Source: JAVBLQ01 sp031553435
GTDB lineage: Bacteria; Bacteroidota; Bacteroidia; Bacteroidales; Azobacteroidaceae
Assembly: GCA_031553435.1 (NCBI GenBank)
Contig: JAVBLQ010000110.1
Coordinates: 1 to 37,047 of the forward strand
Direction of reading: 5' to 3'
DNA length: 37,047 nt
Shown here: positions 30,943 through 37,047 of the stretch, piece by piece
How positions within the stretch are numbered: position 1 is the first letter of the stretch
Layout of the letters: each line of letters starts with the position of its first letter
Notes under the pieces: generated by a model
Seen by the model: only the letters and a program-made list of their open reading frames with translations
What the model was told of the DNA's origin: nothing
The model's database searches: none
Program-made: the position numbers and the translations under genes

Positions 30943-33726
30943 TCACTTCGCAACAACAACTTTACTCGTTACCGTTTGATTTCCTGATTTCATCACACAA
31001 ATATACATTCCGGCAGTCCAATTGGTCACATCAAAAGGAACTGCATATTCTATATTAGGACTTGCCGTATCAGTATATAAATCAGCAACTTTTGTTCCTA
31101 CCAAGTTGTAAACGCTAATCAATACGCGAGATTCTTCACTTACAGAAAATCTTACAACCCCATTATTTTTACATGGATTAGGATAAGTGCTCAAAGACAG
31201 AGCCTTATCTTGTTGCATAATTTGTTGTATAGATGTAGGAGTCGATGATTTGAATTCATAAGGTCCCATGTCTCTGGCATTTCCGAAAACCGGTTGATAT
31301 AATTGGAGGGCAGTACCCACCAATGGTTGTCCGATGGTTGTGGGAAGCGGAGCAGTCAATCCGTCTTTTCCGGTATCAATTTGTTTGCTTCCGGCCTTCA
31401 AACGGGCGAAACCTGTAGGCAAGCTACCATCTATTCCACGAGGCATTTTTGCTGCATCTTCCGACAAATCAGTATAATCAGTTGCAGATACTCCTGTTGT
31501 GGCTGTTATCCAGCCTTTAGTTGTTGCTGTTCCTATGGCATTGTTACTTTCTACATGATTAGAGGACATTTCCTGTTTTCCTAAACACACATTATTGTAG
31601 AATTGCATGGTTACGCTTGAAGATTTTTCAAACATAAAATCGTAACCACAACCATAAGCTAAGTTATTCACCAAAATAACTCCTCCTGAATGACTATTCT
31701 GGTCGAAACCTTTTACAGAACCGGTTTTATTACAATTAAACGCTACGCTGTTCCAGACTTGATGAACTCCCACAGAAGAACCTCCGGTGCCATTACCTCC
31801 CAGTTTTATACCGTTACCATTGCCTTGTTCTCCGGCAAGGATTCCTCCTCTGGGTGCAGATGCAAATCCCCAACATTCTATGATATAAACAGGATAATCT
31901 GTCTCATACAAATCCCATGCATCATCAGAGTTCCACCATGCACGGCAACGGATAAACCAGTTTTCTTTACCATTATGCATTTTGCAGGCAAAACCGTCGG
32001 CATTTCCACCTTTGGTCGGAATATCATAATTACAATAAGAATCACAATCGACAATGTAGTTGTAGGCACAGTAAGAACCGTTATTTTTGGAAATACCCGG
32101 ATGTGAGTCCTGGAAACTATGTCCGAAACCTAATTGTATTCCGGTATCTCCGTTCCAGCTGAAAGTACAACGTTCGTAAATATTATAACTTCCTTCCAGT
32201 TTTACACCATTATCAGTAGCCTTTGTAATGTGTATTCCGTAGAAATACCAATAATCTCCCTGATGTACAATTCCACGACGGCGACCCATTTCTTCCGTTG
32301 TTCCACCCTTATCCTGATTAGTGAAATCGAAAATAGGTTGTTCAAATGCTCCGTCATCTTTCTTATAGGCAAAAACATGAATGCGTTTGCCTTCTTGTCC
32401 TGATTTGGTGATACGTATCGTTTCCCTGAAATCATAAGAACCTCCGCGACAGTAAATAGTATCTCCGGCTTCGGCTACCGAAATAGCTTTGGTCAACGTA
32501 AACCAAGGTTTGCTGAGGCTTCCGTTTCCTGTGTTGTCATTTCCGTTAGGAGCAATGAAATAGAATTTGGAAATACCGTCCATTGAAATAACTCCTGTTC
32601 CTGAAACCGGAAAATCAAGAGAAGCCCCACCTCCGGATATGGAAATATTGCCTCCGAATGGAGTTCTGTTTACATTTCCTGCCGGTTTGAAACGAACATA
32701 TATATCGGTAACATCCAGTTTACTATTGTTAAATGGTAAAGTAATTGCATTCAAATAAGCTGTTCCGTCTGTTGAAATTTCAAAAAATTCAGGTGCAGTG
32801 ATTGTTATATTGCCGGAAACTTCCGAAAGATATTTAGCCTGTATTTGGAAAATTTTTGAATCGGAAACCATATCGAAAAGCAAATAGCCAAAACTAAATC
32901 CTGACGGTGAGGTAATAATGGTCGGAATTGTTTCACTGGAAAAAACTGTTAAAGGAATATCTATCGCGTCTAAGCCTTCCGTAGTTAAGCGGATATTTCC
33001 ATTCACAGTTCCTGCTGCAACTTGCGGAGAAGTATATCGTGCATACAAAGTTACAGGCATGGTAGAAGTCCTGGAAATATTCAAAGAAGATGAGAAAAGC
33101 GTCCCGTTTTGGCTGATCTCAAAACCGCTTCCTGATACATCTGCTGTAATATCTGAAGATAAATAAGACCCATCGATTGTAAAAGACGTTGATCCTGAAG
33201 TTTCTCCGGCAAATACAGTTCCCAAATCCAAAGAAGAAGCGGAAGCTTCGAGTTGCGGATCGGGAACGGAAGAAACAATGATATCTGTGATATATGCATT
33301 CAGACTACTTGCAGTAAAACGAATCAATACATTGTTAAGTCCTTCATTTATTTGAAAATTGGAACTTCCCCATGTACTGGAACTGGGAGCTACCTGATCT
33401 ACTTTTGTCCAGGAAGAACCGCTATTGGTAGATTTTTCTACAATAACTACTTTGGTAGAGCCAGCTCCACTTGTTCTATGAGAAAATGTGAGTATTCCCG
33501 GTTTATTCAGTGGCTTAATAGTAAATGTAGCTTTATCTGAAAGTTTAATGCAGTTTTTTCCATTATAGTTAGCCTGGAAGGCTGTAGAACCAGTAGTTGT
33601 CCAACCTGTAGGTAGCTGTAATGAAGCGAAATTTTCGTTAACAATATTTTCCCCTTTAGCAAAAAAACAATTGCAAATGATAGATAAAACTATCATGTAT
33701 CTCAATAGTAAAATGATTTTCTTCAT
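30943..33726 (-). CDS. secreted PL9-like lyase with N-terminal beta-sandwich and Ig-like domains, T9SS domain
   Basis: A 927-residue protein starting at the ATG at 33726 (MKKIILLLRYMIVLSIICNCFFAKG, a signal peptide). The open frame extends 33 codons upstream, but those come from the intergenic inverted repeat and precede the signal. Residues about 25-155 form a jelly-roll-like domain (NENFASLQLPTGW, GSTKVVIVEKSTNSGSSW). Two Ig-like repeats follow at about 160-265 and 270-380 (LGTVFAGETSGSTSF; FSFGYLLFDMVSDSK). The PL9 beta-helix runs from about 385 to 820 with Asp577 (GNADGFA), Asp601, Asp602 and Asp605 (NSDDAWD), and Lys641 (GNGNGIKLGG). The end (about 855-927, STYPNPCKNNGVVRFSV to GMYICVMKSGNQTVTSKVVVAK) is a T9SS type A domain. 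The appended modules may bind carbohydrate or serve as spacers; that is inference. Confidence 0.87.
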   Translation of the reverse strand: MKKIILLLRYMIVLSIICNCFFAKGENIVNENFASLQLPTGWTTTGSTAFQANYNGKNCIKLSDKATFTIKPLNKPGILTFSHRTSGAGSTKVVIVEKSTNSGSSWTKVDQVAPSSSTWGSSNFQINEGLNNVLIRFTASSLNAYITDIIVSSVPDPQLEASASSLDLGTVFAGETSGSTSFTIDGSYLSSDITADVSGSGFEISQNGTLFSSSLNISRTSTMPVTLYARYTSPQVAAGTVNGNIRLTTEGLDAIDIPLTVFSSETIPTIITSPSGFSFGYLLFDMVSDSKIFQIQAKYLSEVSGNITITAPEFFEISTDGTAYLNAITLPFNNSKLDVTDIYVRFKPAGNVNRTPFGGNISISGGGASLDFPVSGTGVISMDGISKFYFIAPNGNDNTGNGSLSKPWFTLTKAISVAEAGDTIYCRGGSYDFRETIRITKSGQEGKRIHVFAYKKDDGAFEQPIFDFTNQDKGGTTEEMGRRRGIVHQGDYWYFYGIHITKATDNGVKLEGSYNIYERCTFSWNGDTGIQLGFGHSFQDSHPGISKNNGSYCAYNYIVDCDSYCNYDIPTKGGNADGFACKMHNGKENWFIRCRAWWNSDDAWDLYETDYPVYIIECWGFASAPRGGILAGEQGNGNGIKLGGNGTGGSSVGVHQVWNSVAFNCNKTGSVKGFDQNSHSGGVILVNNLAYGCGYDFMFEKSSSVTMQFYNNVCLGKQEMSSNHVESNNAIGTATTKGWITATTGVSATDYTDLSEDAAKMPRGIDGSLPTGFARLKAGSKQIDTGKDGLTAPLPTTIGQPLVGTALQLYQPVFGNARDMGPYEFKSSTPTSIQQIMQQDKALSLSTYPNPCKNNGVVRFSVSEESRVLISVYNLVGTKVADLYTDTASPNIEYAVPFDVTNWTAGMYICVMKSGNQTVTSKVVVAK

Positions 33727-33741
33727 AATTGTAATTATAAG

Positions 33742-33825
33742 GTGAAAGGTGAAAATCGCTTTGCTCCTTTGTGAACCCGTTTCACTTGTTGTGAAGGGGG
33801 GTGACAAACACAATTCACCTTTCAC
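33742..33825. repeat. 84-bp nested inverted repeat between PL9-like genes
   Basis: Outer arms GTGAAAGGTGAA (33742-33753) and TTCACCTTTCAC (33814-33825) pair perfectly. Inside, TTTGTGAACCCGTTTCAC pairs imperfectly (14 of 18) with the stretch ending GGGTGACAAA. It occupies most of the 111-nt gap. Its sequence is unrelated to the repeats in the neighbouring gaps. Confidence 0.75.
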
Positions 33826-33837
33826 ATTTATATAAAC

Positions 33838-36612
33838 TTATTTCTTCAAAACCTTTTGAGAAGAAACATATCCTTCAGCACTAACGATGCGAATGATATA
33901 AACTCCCGGAGCTAAACCGGCAGTACTTACAATCTGCGAACGTTGTGATGAAGAAACCAGACTTCCTGACATATTATAAAGCTGTAAAGAAGCAATTTCT
34001 CCGGATACAACAACTGCTGTTTCTGTTTGATACAGACTGAACGTCGGATTATCTTTTTTCTCTGTTTCGATAGAAGTGGCAATTTTAGGAGTTCCTGCAG
34101 GATCTTCTGTTTCCCAAACAACTTCGGCATAACTTGCAACATACAAATCATGGATATTGAAATTACCGCCATCGGATCTGGTATTAATAACATTAACAAC
34201 GATCGGATCTTTTGTTCTTAATGCAGGGATTTTGGATACCAGGTCATACTCTGCATTTCCGGATTTAATGCTCTTGGAATCTCCGGAAGTCCAGGTATTT
34301 TCTGTTCCTGTTTTTCCATACTTAACTGTTAATTGACGATCTCCCGTAAGGTAATATCTCATTTTCAAAGATTCTAGCCCGTTGGGTAATGTCAATTTCA
34401 TGTAACCTGTTCCTTTAACCAATTGTAAAGCACCTACGGAACAAGCTCCGGCTCCGGCATAATTAGTTGTTATCAAAGAAGTTTCGTCTTTGGATAAAAA
34501 TGCAGCAATATTTTCCGGTAAAACGGCATCCTGGAAATTATACCAATCACTTAATATTTGTGTAGGAGCAACAATTGTAATCGTTCCTGAAATTGAAATT
34601 ACGCCATCACCTCCGATAGTAGAGATAGTATATTTTCCATCGGTAGTTGGTAAACCGTGAATGATCACTTTATTTGTTGCAACATCTTTTACATACTCCA
34701 ATCCTTCCGGAAGATTTTCTATCTTCACATCTTCAGCGCCTCCGCCCCAAACAAATTCGATATGTTTGATATATCTTCCTTTGTCAGGAGTTTGAGAACT
34801 GTTGTCGGATGTGCAGGTAAGAGTTGCAGGCATTTGCATTGCAATTGTGATTTCTCCGGAAACACTCGCCTGTTGAGCGGAACCTAGAGTAGTAACAGTA
34901 TAAGTTCCTTCTGTAGTAGGAATGCCTGAAATAGTCAATGTTTGAGTTTTTGTATCTAATGAAGGCATAAGCCCGGCCGGCAAGTTAGTTGCTTCTGCTC
35001 CGGTTACACCATCACCTTCATATTTGAATACAATCGGAACAATAGGTGTTCCTGTAAAAACTCGTTGGTTTTTATTATTTGTTGTATTGGTCAATTTGGC
35101 AAAAACAGGATCTCCTACTTCATAAGCTCCGAAATCAGGAGCAGAACCAATAAAAGGAATGGTAATATTTTTCAAAGGAGCATAACCTACAGCTTGCTCT
35201 GATTCGGGCAAATGGGTTTTTGCTTCGAAATTTTCTATTTTTACACCTTTGTCAATGAAAACGCTTCCTGTTTTAATTCTTGCAAAATTGTTTCGTGGAA
35301 GACTACCATCAATTTGTCTGTCAGCCATGAAATCTGTTACACTCAGGCTTAAGAATTCCGAAGAGTAGTCTTTTGTTTTTACAGTTTTTCCTCCAACTTT
35401 AGTACTTTCTTTGATAGGACTGCAACCATCTAATGTTGTCCAACTGTTATAGTCAGTATTGGGGGCTTTATAACCGGGTTTGTCTTCGGATAAAAATTCA
35501 TGATTTTCTTTAGATGCACCAAAACCAATGTTATTTCTCATATACATTGTTCCATACAAAAATTCCGTAGGGAAACGATAGTTATATTCATTATTAAATG
35601 ACAGGTTGTTAAACAGATACATAGCTTCGTATGCATTGTTCTGGTCAAATCCTTTATGTAATGAACCAAAAGATACACAACGGGTTACCACATGCGCTCC
35701 GACAGATTGGTCAAATCCGACACCACCGGAAGTACCGCCGCCGCCAAGTTTGAATCCGTTTCCATTTTGACGGGCTGTTCCGTTTTTATCATATCCGGCT
35801 TTATATGACCAGCAATTATCAATAACTATCGGATGATAAACCATATATAAATCCCAGTTGTCATCAGAGTTGTTCCATGCACGACAGCCATGAAATTCGG
35901 TTCCGGGTCCGGGGAATAATTTACAAGCAAAACCATCGGCATCGCCACCATCATCCGATCCGCCATTCCATGTCTTTGAATCGTAGTTGTAATATGAATC
36001 GCAATTGATTACGATATTTCCGCGACAAAATTGGAATCCGGGATTAAACTGAGGTTCGCCGGAAGGAAGAGATTTTGTTTCTTCGATAGCGAAGTCTTTA
36101 TACATTCCTATCTGTAGTCCGGTATCGTTATTTCCGTAGAATTTACAATTCTCTATGATATTATAACTTCCTTCCATTTTCATACCGTTGTCTTTGGCAT
36201 TGCATAGTTCCAGGTTTTTATAGTGCCAGTAATTAGCTTCGTGATTATGGTAGATACAACGCGCCATCTTAAATTGAGCTTCCGTACTGGTTGCAATCTG
36301 GCTACCATCTATTACTACTTTTTCAGGAGTTTTTCCTTCTTCCTGATAACCCCACATGTAGATACGGGCATCAGGTCGGGCATTTTGTTGGGCTTTGACT
36401 TTAATTCCGGCAGTAAGCATATAAGTTCCTCCGCGAAGGAAGATGGTGTCACCGGGTTGAACTTCGTCTACTGCTTTGTTAGGAGTTGCAAAAGGAGCAT
36501 CTTTACTTCCCGGATTGGAGTCACTACCAGTTGTAGACACATAAATCGTTCTTGCTTGTAATCCGTTAAAAATCATTAAGCAAGATAATAAAGACAGAAA
36601 TGTTTTTTTCAT
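33838..36612 (-). CDS. secreted PL9-like lyase with Ig-like domains and T9SS domain
   Basis: A 924-residue protein with signal peptide (MKKTFLSLLSCLMIFNGLQA). The PL9 beta-helix occupies about 21-500: TIYVSTTGSDSNPGSKDAPFATPNKA, then Asp226 (DADGFA), Asp250, Asp251 and Asp254 (NSDDNWD), Lys288 (NGNGFKLGGG) and KGFDQN, matching the Pel9A calcium and base residues. Two putative Ig-like repeats follow (about 525-600, TNLPAGLMPSLDTKTQTLTISGIP; and about 605-680, ENLPEGLEYVKDVATNKVIIHGLP). A beta-rich domain that may bind carbohydrate covers about 690-825. The T9SS tail ends with LAPGVYIIRIVSAEGYVSSQKVLKK. Domains are added after the helix here, whereas the neighbour at 30943 has them before it. 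It is probably co-transcribed with its neighbours as a pectin-degrading set. Confidence 0.87.
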   Translation of the reverse strand: MKKTFLSLLSCLMIFNGLQARTIYVSTTGSDSNPGSKDAPFATPNKAVDEVQPGDTIFLRGGTYMLTAGIKVKAQQNARPDARIYMWGYQEEGKTPEKVVIDGSQIATSTEAQFKMARCIYHNHEANYWHYKNLELCNAKDNGMKMEGSYNIIENCKFYGNNDTGLQIGMYKDFAIEETKSLPSGEPQFNPGFQFCRGNIVINCDSYYNYDSKTWNGGSDDGGDADGFACKLFPGPGTEFHGCRAWNNSDDNWDLYMVYHPIVIDNCWSYKAGYDKNGTARQNGNGFKLGGGGTSGGVGFDQSVGAHVVTRCVSFGSLHKGFDQNNAYEAMYLFNNLSFNNEYNYRFPTEFLYGTMYMRNNIGFGASKENHEFLSEDKPGYKAPNTDYNSWTTLDGCSPIKESTKVGGKTVKTKDYSSEFLSLSVTDFMADRQIDGSLPRNNFARIKTGSVFIDKGVKIENFEAKTHLPESEQAVGYAPLKNITIPFIGSAPDFGAYEVGDPVFAKLTNTTNNKNQRVFTGTPIVPIVFKYEGDGVTGAEATNLPAGLMPSLDTKTQTLTISGIPTTEGTYTVTTLGSAQQASVSGEITIAMQMPATLTCTSDNSSQTPDKGRYIKHIEFVWGGGAEDVKIENLPEGLEYVKDVATNKVIIHGLPTTDGKYTISTIGGDGVISISGTITIVAPTQILSDWYNFQDAVLPENIAAFLSKDETSLITTNYAGAGACSVGALQLVKGTGYMKLTLPNGLESLKMRYYLTGDRQLTVKYGKTGTENTWTSGDSKSIKSGNAEYDLVSKIPALRTKDPIVVNVINTRSDGGNFNIHDLYVASYAEVVWETEDPAGTPKIATSIETEKKDNPTFSLYQTETAVVVSGEIASLQLYNMSGSLVSSSQRSQIVSTAGLAPGVYIIRIVSAEGYVSSQKVLKK

Positions 36613-36653
36613 ATTAGAAATTTATTAGTAAGAAGAGAGTACACAAGAGTTTA

Positions 36654-36734
36654 TCATCCCGGCCTTTAAAGGCCGGGACCTCACGAAGAATATGCAATTA
36701 TCATGAGATTACGGGGGATGAAACCCGCAATGAC
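36654..36734. repeat. REP-like pair resembling the GIY-YIG flanks, with no gene between
   Basis: The left part, TCATCCCGGCC then TTTAAA, forms a perfect 20-bp palindrome at 36658-36677. The right part (36705-36734, GAGATTACGGG ... CCCGCAATGAC, then AAAAC) closely matches the right flank of the GIY-YIG unit at 12222-12249. Only about 27 nt separate the two halves. Probably a gene-less or deleted relative of the unit at 11869-12249, sitting in the gap upstream of a PL9-like gene. Confidence 0.65.
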
Positions 36735-36750
36735 AAAACTTTGATAAGAA

Positions 36751-37047
36751 TTATTTTATTGTTTTGGAAACATCGACAGAACCATCCGTATAGGTAGTTT
36801 TCACGATCAGGATACCGTTTGTTGTTTCCGGAACTTCTATTCCTGTGGTATTGTAATATTTTACGGAAGAGATAGTTTTGGAGGAGTTGGCGTTGTTGAT
36901 ACCAGTAACCACTGATGGAGAGAAATTAGCATTAATTTCAGTTATTGTTCCATCAACTGTATATTGGAAAGGATTGTCTGTTGAAAGTACATCTCCAACA
37001 TCTGCACGTAAAGATAAACCTCCGATAGTCCAATTATTAAATTTATA
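36751..37047 (-). CDS. C-terminal part of a T9SS-exported protein (5' end outside window)
   Basis: The frame is open from the window edge to a TAA at 36753-36751, giving the last 98 residues. They end with SVKYYNTTGIEVPETTNGI then LIVKTTYTDGSVDVSKTIK, the pattern of a T9SS type A sorting domain (strand, x-x-G-x-E, G-I-L/Y-I-V/I, K at the end). Before it lies YKFNNWTIGGLSLRADVGD, a beta-strand-rich end of an unidentified domain. No catalytic residues are visible, so the enzyme class is unknown. Its place directly upstream of three PL9-like genes on the same strand suggests another secreted polysaccharide-acting or binding protein. Confidence 0.65.
   Translation of the reverse strand, partial: YKFNNWTIGGLSLRADVGDVLSTDNPFQYTVDGTITEINANFSPSVVTGINNANSSKTISSVKYYNTTGIEVPETTNGILIVKTTYTDGSVDVSKTIK

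Noticed and set aside
30422..32106. Plus-strand reading frames over the PL9 genes, up to 138 codons
   Set aside because: Composition is typical of shadows of repetitive beta-helix codons; the minus-strand proteins explain the region.
33727..33825. 33-codon N-terminal extension of the second PL9-like protein
   Set aside because: It is encoded by an intergenic inverted repeat and lies before a complete signal peptide starting at 33726.

Overview
The window reads as chromosomal DNA of a Bacteroidota bacterium, most likely order Bacteroidales. The evidence is the HU-related DNA-binding protein, the Bacteroidota-type RNA polymerase omega beside BamD and a DUF4293 protein, SusC/RagA-type modules, type IX secretion (T9SS) sorting domains on secreted enzymes, and several exact TAnnTTTG -7 promoter elements. 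Base composition is AT-rich. Coding density is high and no gene-free stretch exceeds 300 bases.

Left part (1-6958, + strand): a protein tail cut by the window edge and a possible decayed Rpn-like tail; a nitronate monooxygenase/FabK-type flavoenzyme overlapping an ATP-grasp-like protein; an HU-related protein; a cupin fused in frame to a uracil-DNA glycosylase; and a two-gene unit of a dynamin-like GTPase and a DUF697-type membrane protein.

Middle (7091-18930, + strand): two paralogous exported DUF4140/DUF4139 (MuiA-like) proteins flank a housekeeping block (aspS, purC, a GIY-YIG gene between inverted REP-like repeats, menG/ubiE). The second paralogue sits 4 nt before a 1075-residue VIT/vWA/DUF2135 protein, followed by aroE. 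All three exported proteins carry pieces of the N-terminal part of SusC-type TonB-dependent transducers (carboxypeptidase-like regulatory domain and/or plug) with no outer-membrane barrel. The two DUF4139 paralogues carry complementary pieces at the same internal site. Their upstream regions share a spaced motif resembling an ECF-sigma promoter. This trio is the strongest candidate for an undescribed envelope system.

Right-middle (19021-29280): a LysM/periplasmic-binding-fold protein with an outer-membrane barrel protein; a bamD-rpoZ-DUF4293 unit on the minus strand; a large M6 metalloprotease with nested FN3 domains and a T9SS signal; a CorA transporter preceded by three 13-bp repeats at exact 21-bp spacing; and a DUF1460 protein.

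Right end (29273-37047, - strand): three secreted family-9 pectate-lyase-like (PL9) beta-helix proteins with T9SS tails and different accessory domains, plus the C-terminus of a fourth T9SS-type protein. This looks like a pectin/polysaccharide-use gene cluster. Each intergenic gap in it holds a different long inverted repeat. The last one resembles the GIY-YIG flanking repeats without the gene.
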